Shown: piece by piece, positions 7,902-15,402 of the stretch
Position numbering within the stretch: the stretch's first letter is position 1
How the letters are laid out: each line of letters starts with the position of its first letter
From: Saprospiraceae bacterium
GTDB taxonomy: Bacteria; Bacteroidota; Bacteroidia; Chitinophagales; Saprospiraceae
Assembly: GCA_020630355.1 (NCBI GenBank)
Contig: JAHDBO010000004.1
Coordinates: 1 to 23,035, forward strand
Length of the DNA stretch: 23,035 nucleotides
Reading direction: 5' to 3'
Position numbers and translations under genes: made by a program
The notes under the pieces: generated by a model
Told to the model about the DNA's origin: nothing
The model's input: the letters and a program-made list of their open reading frames with translations, nothing else
Database searches by the model: none

Positions 7902-8584
7902 CTATTGAATAATTCTAGTGCGAAATCTAGCTGTTCCTGCTCTGTCATCTCAGAATTGTCAAGAACTACCGCATCCTCTGCTTGCCGCAAAGGACTATCT
8001 TTTCTAGTGGAATCTATCCTGTCCCTTTCACTAAGGTTGTTGATCACCTCCTCCATAGTCGTCAACTTGCCTTTCGCCAGTATTTCTTGATAACGGCGTT
8101 CGGCTCTAACATCTGGATCGGCAGTCATGAAAATCTTTAGCTCTGCATTTGGAAAAACGACCGTACCAATGTCACGGCCATCCATCACAATGCCTTTATC
8201 CAAGCCCATTCGTTGTTGTTGCTGCACCATCGCTCGACGAATTTCAGAAATTGCAGCAACATCACTAACCCTTTCAGAAACATACATTTCTCGAATCTCT
8301 TCTTCTACATTTTCGCCATTCAGAAAGGTGCAGTTTTTACCATTAACATTCTTGAAAGAAATTTGAATTTTGTCTAGCGCCTTAACAATAGGCTCTATTT
8401 GGTTGCCATCTATTGCTACACCATTTCGGAGGAGATACAAAGTGACCGACCGATACATTGCACCAGTATCGACATAACCATACCCCACTCGCTTCGCCAG
8501 TGACTTTGCTAGTGTACTTTTCCCACAAGAAGAAAAGCCATCAACGGCTACAATTATTTTTTTGAAGTCCTCCATATAGGTCAT
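7877..8584 (-). CDS. cmk: cytidylate kinase (CMP/dCMP kinase)
   Basis: Phosphorylates CMP and dCMP with ATP in pyrimidine nucleotide metabolism. P-loop GFSSCGKST (residues 16-24), the substrate motif DTGAMYRSV (39-47), MDGRDIGTVVFPNAELKIF and the lid/arginine segment RDRIDSTRKDSPL identify it. The 235 residues fit the 220-230 typical of the family. The start could equally be Met4 (8575), which would shorten the extra N-terminus; there is no Shine-Dalgarno sequence to decide. The gene lies 37 bp downstream of the 504-residue unknown gene on the same strand and probably shares its promoter. Its last codons (KTAQLVS and the stop) are written in the right arm and loop of the terminator shared with recA, so the transcript end is almost flush with the coding end. 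Confidence 0.95.
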   Translation of the reverse strand: MTYMEDFKKIIVAVDGFSSCGKSTLAKSLAKRVGYGYVDTGAMYRSVTLYLLRNGVAIDGNQIEPIVKALDKIQISFKNVNGKNCTFLNGENVEEEIREMYVSERVSDVAAISEIRRAMVQQQQRMGLDKGIVMDGRDIGTVVFPNAELKIFMTADPDVRAERRYQEILAKGKLTTMEEVINNLSERDRIDSTRKDSPLRQAEDAVVLDNSEMTEQEQLDFALELFNRKTAQLVS

Positions 8585-8621
8585 TTGTATGGAGGCACAA
8601 TATACGCTAAAATTACCAAGC

Positions 8622-10136
8622 TTACTTAACCAAGCGCTCCAAAATCATATTCCAAAGCTTCTCGTAAGGGATTACCTCCAATTCAGAAATTAAACCTCTG
8701 AAAAAGAACGGTTGCTCCACCAGTCTATTATAATATTTATCCGTATTGCTCAACTGATTTGGATCATAATCCGCCTTCGCTAGTTGTTGGAGCAACCGAA
8801 TGAACTGAATAGCCCTGAAATATTCTTCTTTCTTCAATTGTCTATTCGCATAGCTTTTCAACCTATCTATGCGTTCTGTAACCGCGTTGAAACTGCGTTT
8901 TTCTAAGAAAAATAATATTTGAGCAACTACCAACAACACCGTAAAAATACGCTGATCCTTCGGATATAAAATAGGGTCGTTCAAAAAGCGCGATAAGCGG
9001 AAATTGCGTTTTTTCTGGCTTTTGAGAACAGGATTAGAATCCCCAAGGCTTTCGATAATATAATTTAGATAGACATCATATATCTTCCATGTCTCTACAT
9101 CACTACCCGACATCTTCTTGAATTTGGTATTACTCGTTGCTTCCCCATAAATCGCCAAAGCATTGATATAATTCCCTGTATGCATTGCCAACAGGAAGTA
9201 ATACTCCATAAAAGTAAACCAAGTGTCACTGCCCACTGGGAAAGACTGAAGGCATTTTTCGGCGTTCGTTTTTCCATTTCGGTAGTCTTGCAAATGCAAG
9301 TAAGCAGACATCTTTTTTAACTGAAAAGTGGCTAACATTTCATCCCTGTAGTACCTAGGATTTTCTTCGATATAAGTTTCTGCTTTCCCACAAACCTCCA
9401 ACATAGCATCATAGTCATGCAACATCTCGTAACGGAAAGCCCATACCATATACATATTGTATATAACTATTGGAGAGTTATATATTTCGGATAGCCCCAC
9501 TAAAGCATCGCAATAAGTATCTATACGCTCTCGAAGGTTTTGATTTTTGGACGGTGGTTTGAAATAATTCATCACCACGCGTTGATACAACTCTTCCGAA
9601 CGAATCTCAGCATCTAGAACATTCTGAAACTGCTTGCTGTGTTGGTCATAAATCTCATAGTTTTTTTCGTCAGAAATTTCGGAACTGTATTTCCTAAGAA
9701 TACGAGCGCAGTTCACTATAACATCAGCAAACTTAAACTTGAGCGCAATCGTCAATATCTGACGAGCCAATGAAGAAGCCGTATGATTGGCGCCGTTGGA
9801 GAGCAATATTTTGACTAGGGTCCAATCTTTATTGCACGAGTAATATGCCCTATCGTAATTAGACGTAGAAGGCAAATTTACATCTAAGAAGAAAAGCGTA
9901 TTCAATAATCTCTTCCTAAACCTCGACTTTAGTTGGCGATACTTGTCATCGGTAGGGCTGCACCCGTAAAGAAAAGAAGCAGCGTCCCTGTCATTCTTGA
10001 ATTTATTGGCCATTAAGGCTTCATAAAATTCGTTGAATTTACTGTTTTTGTGTTTTAAAGAGTGGTCGTCAAAAATCTCGATTTTCTTTACTTTCTTTTT
10101 AGTAACGATTTTAGAAATCTCGATTAGGTTCTTCAT
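8622..10136 (-). CDS. conserved-looking helical protein of unknown function (TPR-like)
   Basis: A 504-residue soluble protein that I do not recognise. There is no signal peptide or convincing membrane segment. The N-terminus is very basic (VTKKKVKKIEIFDDHSL). The body is almost all predicted helix, with repeating aromatic/Ala-rich helical pairs (for example YNMYMVWAFRYEMLHDYDAMLEVC around 225-250 and MEYYFLLAMHTGNYINALAIYG around 310-330) that resemble degenerate tetratricopeptide repeats. This suggests an alpha-solenoid scaffold for protein interactions, but no enzyme motif is visible. A strong promoter stands directly upstream and cmk follows 37 bp downstream, so the two are probably co-transcribed. 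A role in growth control or cell division would be speculation. Confidence 0.8.
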   Translation of the reverse strand: MKNLIEISKIVTKKKVKKIEIFDDHSLKHKNSKFNEFYEALMANKFKNDRDAASFLYGCSPTDDKYRQLKSRFRKRLLNTLFFLDVNLPSTSNYDRAYYSCNKDWTLVKILLSNGANHTASSLARQILTIALKFKFADVIVNCARILRKYSSEISDEKNYEIYDQHSKQFQNVLDAEIRSEELYQRVVMNYFKPPSKNQNLRERIDTYCDALVGLSEIYNSPIVIYNMYMVWAFRYEMLHDYDAMLEVCGKAETYIEENPRYYRDEMLATFQLKKMSAYLHLQDYRNGKTNAEKCLQSFPVGSDTWFTFMEYYFLLAMHTGNYINALAIYGEATSNTKFKKMSGSDVETWKIYDVYLNYIIESLGDSNPVLKSQKKRNFRLSRFLNDPILYPKDQRIFTVLLVVAQILFFLEKRSFNAVTERIDRLKSYANRQLKKEEYFRAIQFIRLLQQLAKADYDPNQLSNTDKYYNRLVEQPFFFRGLISELEVIPYEKLWNMILERLVK

Positions 10137-10161
10137 TTGAAAGGATTAATTTGTGTGACAA

Positions 10162-10192
10162 CAAATTTAAGTTATAAAAATAAATTTCCAAA
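10162..10192 (-). promoter_or_regulatory. strong Bacteroidota-type promoter for the 504-residue gene and cmk
   Basis: On the minus strand TTTG (10192-10189), exactly 19 bases, then TAAATTTG (10169-10162) match both elements of the Bacteroidota consensus without mismatch. The start site would be near 10156, leaving a leader of about 20 nt to the ATG at 10136. This is the best promoter in the window. Confidence 0.78.
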
Positions 10193-10374
10193 AAATAGTG
10201 TCACAAAAATAATGCCGCCAATCAACCAAAAAACCACTATGATTAACTATATATATACACACTGCATAAGTCACCAGCACAAAAAAGGCAATTAATCCAT
10301 ACCTAACATACTGATATACAAAATCTTGAAACAAAAAATAAAAGAAAACGAAAAAACAAGGACAAATAACAACC

Positions 10375-10400
10375 AATCAACAAATAATTGATTTTTTTTT
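10375..10400 (+). terminator. orphan plus-strand terminator-like hairpin
   Basis: AATCAA, a 7-base loop and TTGATT lead into a run of nine T (10392-10400). Both flanking genes are on the minus strand, so no known plus-strand transcript ends here. It may mark a small or antisense RNA, or be chance; the stem is short and AT-rich. Confidence 0.25.
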
Positions 10401-10477
10401 CTGATATATATAGAGACAGAGAAAACCAAAATCGATCTTAACCGCAATATCAACAAGTGTGACTCAAAAAAAAAGCC

Positions 10478-11257
10478 TCATAAAACCTTTTTCCTGAACA
10501 CTTCTTTAGCCTCATCCCAAAGCGCATCCATCTCGGTAAGGGTCATCTCCTCCAAACGCTTAGGCGCATTCGATTCGATATATTCAAATCGCTTTCTAAA
10601 CTTCCTATTGACTTTTTCTAGTGCAGTTTCTGGATCAATATTTTCAAAACGAGCATAATTAATGAGAGAAAACAGGACATCACCAAACTCTTCTTCTTTC
10701 TCTTCTTGCGATAAACCTTCGTCCACACAAGTCTTAAATTCAGAAATCTCTTCTTGTACTTTTTCCCATACTTGCTCTGTATTTTCCCATTCAAACCCTA
10801 CTTGTTTGGTTTTTTCTTGCATCCGAAACGCTTTCACCATCGCCGGGAGCGATTTAGGCACTCCGGCCAATACCGATTTCTTTCCTTCTTTTAATTTTAA
10901 TTGCTCCCAATTTCTCTTAACCTCTTCTTCGTTATCCACTTTAACATCACCATAGATATGTGGATGTCGGTTGATTAGTTTTTCGCAGACCCCATTGAGC
11001 ACATCCGCAATGTCGAAAGCCCCTTTTTCATCAGCAATTTTGGCATAAAACACAAGATGAAGCATAATATCACCTAACTCCTCTTTGATTTCTTGCATGT
11101 CCTCATTCAAGATAGCATCAGCCAGCTCATAGGTCTCTTCTATCGTCAAATTCCTAAGAGAAGCAATCGTTTGCTTTCTATCCCAAGGACATTTCTCTCT
11201 TAAATCATCCATGATATCCAACAATCGTACAAATGCTTTTATCTGTTGCTCCCTCAT
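10478..11257 (-). CDS. mazG: nucleoside triphosphate pyrophosphohydrolase MazG
   Basis: Hydrolyses (d)NTPs to monophosphates and pyrophosphate, a nucleotide-pool cleaning or stress function. From the ATG at 11257 the protein has 259 residues, close to the two-domain MazG of E. coli (263), and begins MREQQIKAFVRLLDIMDDLR followed by the family block CPWDRKQT. Each half has the metal-binding EExxE...ExxD pattern: IEETYEL...EIKEELGDIM in the first and EVQEEISEF...EEEFGDVLF in the second. The frame is open for 73 more codons upstream, but that stretch has no family similarity and would run across the divergent small-membrane-protein gene, so the later start is preferred. The stop is followed by a T-rich stretch that may be a weak terminator. 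Confidence 0.94.
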   Translation of the reverse strand: MREQQIKAFVRLLDIMDDLREKCPWDRKQTIASLRNLTIEETYELADAILNEDMQEIKEELGDIMLHLVFYAKIADEKGAFDIADVLNGVCEKLINRHPHIYGDVKVDNEEEVKRNWEQLKLKEGKKSVLAGVPKSLPAMVKAFRMQEKTKQVGFEWENTEQVWEKVQEEISEFKTCVDEGLSQEEKEEEFGDVLFSLINYARFENIDPETALEKVNRKFRKRFEYIESNAPKRLEEMTLTEMDALWDEAKEVFRKKVL

Positions 11258-11262
11258 TTTGT

Positions 11263-11270
11263 TATCTTTG
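11263..11270 (+). promoter_or_regulatory. candidate -7 element for the NqrM-like gene
   Basis: TATCTTTG matches TAnnTTTG exactly, 6 bp upstream of the divergent mazG start, and would give a leader of about 70 nt for the gene at 11346. The nearest TTG (11246-11248) is only 14 bases away, shorter than the usual 19-21. Confidence 0.35.
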
Positions 11271-11345
11271 TCGTGTATTGAAATATGAAGCGAAAATAAC
11301 CATTTCCCCCCTGGTTTGTTATTAATGAAAAGTAAATTTATTAAA

Positions 11346-11552
11346 ATGGAGTTCTTATATACAGCAGCAATCATTTTTGTCGTTTTTGGACTATCCTTTG
11401 CCTTAATCAATATCAGGCATATCGTTACTGGAAAGGAATTTAGAGGAACTTGTGCAACCAACAACCCTATGGTCAAAGATAAATTTGGAGATTGTACCGT
11501 GTGTGGAAAAAAAGCAGATGAAGATTGTCAAATGCCAACGGTGCAAAAATGA
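11346..11552 (+). CDS. small four-cysteine membrane protein, NqrM/DUF539-like
   Basis: 68 residues: one transmembrane helix (about 4-22), a short basic linker and a cysteine-rich tail with Cys36 (RGTCATNN), Cys50 and Cys53 (DCTVCGKK) and Cys61. This layout resembles NqrM, a small protein that helps load the iron centre between NqrD and NqrE of the sodium-pumping NADH:quinone reductase, and the similar cysteine-tailed membrane proteins common in Bacteroidota. No nqr or apbE gene is in the window, so the role is inferred from layout alone. The ATG at 11346 puts the helix at the N-terminus; 11325 is an alternative start seven codons earlier. The stop overlaps the next start (ATGA), indicating translational coupling. 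Confidence 0.68.
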   Translation: MEFLYTAAIIFVVFGLSFALINIRHIVTGKEFRGTCATNNPMVKDKFGDCTVCGKKADEDCQMPTVQK

Positions 11553-11971
11553 AAACAGCTATCGAAGATATCGCAGGAATGGAAGTGAATAATTTCGACT
11601 TTGAACCTAAAAAAATAGGTTCGATATATGTCACTGAAAACACTCCAATTCATCTCGCTGACGAATTCAACAGGGATTTCCTGAAGCTCTACATACATGA
11701 TGAACTGCAGATTCTATTCAGAATAAGTCATGTCGATTTGCACTATTTTTTTGAAGGAATCACTTCTTTCAAAGAACTGGTCGCCGCTAGTCCCAACCAA
11801 ACAATATACTTCACAAGTAACTCTAAATCAATTATTTCAAACTATTCAAATATCCCCATTGATTTATTAAGAAAATTAGATTTCAGGCACAATAAAACCC
11901 ATTTATCTCCTTACGGAAAGCAGCTTGTAAAGCTTAACGAAGTTTGTGCCTCTTTTCATTTTCAATCTTGA
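11549..11971 (+). CDS. hypothetical protein coupled to the NqrM-like gene
   Basis: A 140-residue protein that I do not recognise. The ATG at 11549 overlaps the preceding stop in an ATGA junction, which decides the start over an in-frame TTG at 11525. It has no signal peptide or membrane helix, a mixed alpha/beta look and scattered His, Phe and Tyr; the middle reads ELQILFRISHVDLHYFFEGI and the C-terminus LNEVCASFHFQS. Coupling suggests it works with, or is made in proportion to, the small cysteine protein, but neither sequence nor context gives a function. A 157-bp gap separates it from the next gene. Confidence 0.65.
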   Translation: MKTAIEDIAGMEVNNFDFEPKKIGSIYVTENTPIHLADEFNRDFLKLYIHDELQILFRISHVDLHYFFEGITSFKELVAASPNQTIYFTSNSKSIISNYSNIPIDLLRKLDFRHNKTHLSPYGKQLVKLNEVCASFHFQS

Positions 11972-12128
11972 GTCGTAGTTATAACAGTAAAAACAATCAT
12001 ACCCCTAATATTATTCCGCTTTAAATACCGTCACAATCTACTAAAAGAAGGTATTGTCTTTATGTTCTCCATTCTATTATATTCTGTCAAGTACACCCGA
12101 ACACACACAAAAGCCTATCCTTGTCAGG

Positions 12129-12935
12129 ATGAAGAAAGAACGAATATATTATATTATAGTACTCCTATTGAGCTTTAGTTATGTTGCTTCAGCACAGTCT
12201 GTATCGTTCACGAATTATGCTTCGAAGAAACCTGAACGCAATGAATCTATGCGTTTGAAGCGAGATGCTGCTCGGTTAGCCTTGAGAATGGATGCCAACA
12301 ATGAAGATTTCAGATACTTACCTATTCAGATTCAGGAATCCAAAATCAATGCCATCTCAAAGGTGCTGTCATCTATCAAAAATAGCAGTAGTGCTGCTGC
12401 TAGAGCCATAAGCAATTGCAAAATCCATGCCCTTCCAAATCCTTCTATAGACCAATTCATCTTAATCTATCAAAAAGACATTAGTTGGGCCAATCCTCTA
12501 CGGGAAGGCATCAACGAAACAGAAAGTGATGACATAAACGACCTGTTGGACGAATATGATTTATTTATTTCCAACCATGTCAATTGGAACAACGAACTTG
12601 ATGCCATTACTATACAATCCCACCGCCCCTATAACATGGCGGCACTAGCCCAAGAATTTGGTCAAATAGAAGGCGTCAATAAGATAGAGCTAAGTAGTAA
12701 ACAATCTGATGGAAATGATATTCAAATCACTTTTTCTGGTCAACAATGGTTGGTCACCTACTTTCTCAAATGGGGTAGCTGTATGAATGGTTGTGACAAG
12801 ACACATTCTTGGTCTTTCAAAGTTGCGGCGGACGGAAAAGTACAATTCATTAAGGAAAGTGGGGACGAAATTCCTGCTTGGATGCGTTGTCAAACAAATC
12901 CCAGAAACACCTATCTCGCTGCGCTTAAAAAATAA
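12129..12935 (+). CDS. secreted protein of unknown function, first of a tandem paralogous pair
   Basis: 268 residues. The N-terminus is a standard signal peptide: MKKERIYYIIVLLLSFSYVA then SAQ, with cleavage expected after Ala22 (ASA-Q). The mature protein shares with its neighbour at 13132 the blocks RDAARLALR, KIHALPNPSIDQFILIYQKD, SWANPL, IEGV, GNDI and SCMNGCDKTHSWSFKV (Cys218 and Cys222), then SGDEIPAWM. The two cysteines four apart are likely to form a disulfide or bind a ligand outside the cytoplasm. It continues 16 residues beyond the shared AWM point, with a third mature Cys in that tail. An in-frame TTG at 12054 would bury the signal peptide and is rejected. No known enzyme motif is visible; the function is unknown. 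Confidence 0.78.
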   Translation: MKKERIYYIIVLLLSFSYVASAQSVSFTNYASKKPERNESMRLKRDAARLALRMDANNEDFRYLPIQIQESKINAISKVLSSIKNSSSAAARAISNCKIHALPNPSIDQFILIYQKDISWANPLREGINETESDDINDLLDEYDLFISNHVNWNNELDAITIQSHRPYNMAALAQEFGQIEGVNKIELSSKQSDGNDIQITFSGQQWLVTYFLKWGSCMNGCDKTHSWSFKVAADGKVQFIKESGDEIPAWMRCQTNPRNTYLAALKK

Positions 12936-13131
12936 TCACTACACATTATGGTTTATTGATACAAAAAACCATATCAACACTTTTGTACAAAAACATATAT
13001 TTTAAAAACCTTTCAATATGTAACAATCTTTTTAATACGTCACATTTGTTTTAAAATAAAAATAATTTATGCTAGAAAATTGAGCATATTACGGTTATAA
13101 CCCAATACCCAGCTCCTGAAAACTCCCACAA

Positions 13132-13908
13132 ATGAACACTATGCCAAGGAATTATAAGATATTTATATGCCTTATCCTGTCCCCTCTACTATTTTCTTTT
13201 AGTAGCACTAGCCCGTCGCCTTTCGACAAGGACAGCCTGAATATGTTAAGCTCAAATTCAGAAACGAGCACCTATTGGAAAGATGCCGTTCGCTTAGCAT
13301 TGCGACACGTATCTAATGGGCGCAACTACGAGGATATGGATGCAAGCCCTCCAAAAGAGCTTGTACAATCCATATTTGATGCCTTATTAGCTGTTCATAA
13401 GTCCCCCATTCAAGAAGCCAAACAAGTCACTTCGAGACATAAATTGCATACTTTTCCAGTCCCATCAGTCGACAAATTCAAAATTATTTATAAAAAAGGG
13501 ATTGAATGGGCTTTACCACTTCAAAATGGGGAAAAAACCACAAATAACAAGGTCATTAACGACTACTTCAGAAAATATGACATGAGCATTGCTGCCCATC
13601 GGGAATGGGATGATGAATACAATCTTTTCCTTGTCAAAGCACAGCAGTCTTTCAATATAGCTTCTGTGGCAAAAATGCTTTCCAATGTAGAAGGCGTTAT
13701 GTTGGCTGACTTATTGACCCCCGACGGTGAAGGCAATGATATTGTAATTAAAAAATTGGACAACGGTTGGCAAATAGATTATTTAATCAAATTTGAATCC
13801 TGTATCACCGGTTGCAAAAAGAAACATGGCTGGTCGTTCAAAGTTAATGAGAATAGTGAAGTTTCCTTCGAAAGGGAATACGGCGACCCATTACCAAAAT
13901 GGATGTGA
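13132..13908 (+). CDS. secreted protein of unknown function, second of the tandem paralogous pair
   Basis: 258 residues, clearly homologous along most of its length to the protein at 12129: KDAVRLALR, KLHTFPVPSVDKFKIIYKKG, EWALPL, VEGV, GNDIVI and SCITGCKKKHGWSFKV (Cys224, Cys228), ending at DPLPKWM. The stop falls exactly at the conserved W-M, where the first copy runs on for 16 residues. The N-terminus has a hydrophobic segment (YKIFICLILSPLLFSFSS) that should direct export, but a classical AxA cleavage site is not obvious. Met4 (13141) is an alternative start. It is separated from the first copy by 196 bp, so it may have its own promoter, although none stands out. A terminator follows at 14037. 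The function is unknown. Confidence 0.78.
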   Translation: MNTMPRNYKIFICLILSPLLFSFSSTSPSPFDKDSLNMLSSNSETSTYWKDAVRLALRHVSNGRNYEDMDASPPKELVQSIFDALLAVHKSPIQEAKQVTSRHKLHTFPVPSVDKFKIIYKKGIEWALPLQNGEKTTNNKVINDYFRKYDMSIAAHREWDDEYNLFLVKAQQSFNIASVAKMLSNVEGVMLADLLTPDGEGNDIVIKKLDNGWQIDYLIKFESCITGCKKKHGWSFKVNENSEVSFEREYGDPLPKWM

Positions 13909-13925
13909 TTTTTTTTAAAAAAATC
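13907..13925. repeat. perfect A/T palindrome at the end of the second secreted-protein gene
   Basis: GATTTTTTT and AAAAAAATC face each other around one T, starting inside the TGA stop codon. The stem is almost all A-T, so it is a poor terminator on its own; the stronger hairpin at 14037 is more likely to act. Confidence 0.3.
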
Positions 13926-14036
13926 GATTTTCATTGCAACCTTCAAAAAAACACCCCGTAAAATATTATAACACGCAAAGAAATAGGTTTGATGTAAAAT
14001 AGAGTGTTTGTTCATAGTTTTTGTTTTTTGTTTTGT

Positions 14037-14067
14037 CCCTACTTATTATTTAAGTAGGGTTTTTTTT
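14037..14067 (+). terminator. intrinsic terminator upstream of the DUF2157 gene
   Basis: CCCTACTT, a 7-base loop and AAGTAGGG, then eight T. It is a textbook Rho-independent terminator on the plus strand, 129 bp past the second secreted-protein stop and 60 bp before the DUF2157 start. If transcription of the channel operon begins upstream of it, it could instead act as an attenuator. Confidence 0.85.
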
Positions 14068-14127
14068 GTCCAATTCTATCAAACTCAACTTTTTCGAGTA
14101 TCTTCATAAGGATTCAAAAACAATCAA

Positions 14128-15402
14128 ATGGCAAAGTTTGAAGAAGAAATCCAAACCCTCGAAGAAAAAGGAATCATATCCAAATCAACTGCGGAAAACA
14201 TTCGTCAGTATTATGCCAACTCCGAAGACTTAGATAAAGGAACCAATCGGCTGCTACTTGCTTTTGGTATATTGGGGGCGATCCTCATTGGTCTAGGAAT
14301 TATCCTAATCGTAGCGCACAACTGGGACAGTTTCGGCAAAGTCACCCGATTATGTTTTGCCTTTGCGCCGCTTCTCATCGCTCAAGCACTGGTGTTTATA
14401 GCTCAATTCTACAAAAAGGGACATAGTGGCTGGACAGAAGTCAGTGCCATTCTCCTCGTTATGGCAATAGGTGCTTGTATTTCTATGGTTTCTCAAATCT
14501 ACAATATCGAAGGGGAACTCGGTGCTTTCCTTTTGACTTGGTGCCTCCTAGCACTCCCTATTCCCTACCTCACCAAAAGCAATATCAGTTCACTATTGTT
14601 TATAGGCTTAACTACTTGGCTTGGCTTGGAAACGGGATATATCAATTACAAATCACTCCGTGCCTTTTCCTACTGGGCTTTACTACTGGCCATTTTACCT
14701 TTCTATTATCAGTTGTATAAAAACAAGCCTAAAAGCAATGCCTTCAACTTTCATTCTTGGGCTATCGCATTCTCTATTTTGGCGATGCTCGGAAGTTGGA
14801 CAGACCGAACAGAGGCACTGATGTTACTTGCTTATTTAGGCTTACTTTCTTGCTATTACTGGATTGGAGAAAGCAACTTTTTCAAACCGAAACGAACCAT
14901 AAGCAATCCTTTTCGAGTTATTGCACACATCGGCATCATCGGGATGGCCTTGACCCTTACCTTTCACGATAATCTTAGGGATTTAGTCATTAGAAACAAT
15001 CCATTCCAAACGACGGAATTCTGGATAGCTTTACTTTTAATTGCCCTCAGTCTGTTTTTAGCATTGCGTGTTTTCATGCATAGGAATTTTTCCTTGATAG
15101 GTTATATGGCAATCGCTTTTGCAGTTATTTTCCTAATTATCCAATATGACCCGTTCATTGCAGCCGTTTTAATGAATCTCCTAACCCTAGCGATAGGCAT
15201 CCAAGAAATCGTCCTAGGCAATCAGCGTCATTCATTATCCAAAATCAACCTGGGACTGCTTGTTATTTCCTTCTTGGTTTTTGCCCGTTTCATGGATACA
15301 GATATGAGTTTTGTGGTAAGGGGTATTCTGTTTTTACTAGTTGGATCAGGCTTTTTCTTAGCCAATTATTTATTTTTGAAAAAGAGAAAATCAGAATCAT
15401 GA
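14128..15402 (+). CDS. DUF2157 family polytopic membrane protein
   Basis: 424 residues. A cytosolic N-terminal region of about 40 residues (FEEEIQTLEEKGIISKSTAENI, a helical segment typical of DUF2157) precedes roughly ten hydrophobic segments from residue 42 onward, including LLLAFGILGAILIGLGIILI, with IVAHNWDSFGKVTR just after the first, a hallmark of the family. The function of DUF2157 is not established; it is often found beside GDYXXLXY-domain proteins, as here. The stop overlaps the next start as ATGA (15399-15402), so expression is coupled. No clear promoter lies in the 60 bp between the terminator and the start. The start is supported by the family's N-terminal helix. Confidence 0.85.
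   Translation: MAKFEEEIQTLEEKGIISKSTAENIRQYYANSEDLDKGTNRLLLAFGILGAILIGLGIILIVAHNWDSFGKVTRLCFAFAPLLIAQALVFIAQFYKKGHSGWTEVSAILLVMAIGACISMVSQIYNIEGELGAFLLTWCLLALPIPYLTKSNISSLLFIGLTTWLGLETGYINYKSLRAFSYWALLLAILPFYYQLYKNKPKSNAFNFHSWAIAFSILAMLGSWTDRTEALMLLAYLGLLSCYYWIGESNFFKPKRTISNPFRVIAHIGIIGMALTLTFHDNLRDLVIRNNPFQTTEFWIALLLIALSLFLALRVFMHRNFSLIGYMAIAFAVIFLIIQYDPFIAAVLMNLLTLAIGIQEIVLGNQRHSLSKINLGLLVISFLVFARFMDTDMSFVVRGILFLLVGSGFFLANYLFLKKRKSES

Larger units (their letters stand above)
10137..10477. other. 341-bp AT-rich intergenic region between the 504-residue gene and mazG
   Basis: It holds the promoter for the leftward 504-residue gene at its left end and inverted TGTGACA (10154-10160) and TGTCACA (10199-10205) sites flanking that promoter. 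A plus-strand hairpin with T-run lies at 10375-10400. At its right end the mazG stop runs into a short T9 tract on the minus strand, a weak possible mazG terminator. No convincing gene is present; a hydrophobic minus-strand frame at 10167-10376 overlaps the promoter and looks spurious. Confidence 0.6.

Noticed and set aside
10167..10376. 69-codon minus-strand frame giving a very hydrophobic Phe/Tyr/Val-rich protein
   Set aside because: It lies in AT-rich intergenic DNA, its end overlaps the best promoter in the window, and such sequence yields hydrophobic frames by chance. No start signal or family resemblance.
11258..11476. 73-codon in-frame extension of mazG
   Set aside because: It would run over the divergent NqrM-like gene and its candidate promoter; the ATG at 11257 gives the normal MazG length.
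12054..12128. TTG start 25 codons upstream for the first secreted paralogue
   Set aside because: It would place 25 residues ahead of a well-formed signal peptide.
13063..13070. TAATTTAT as a -7 box for the second secreted paralogue
   Set aside because: Two mismatches to TAnnTTTG and only 14 bases from the nearest TTTG; not better than chance in this AT-rich stretch.
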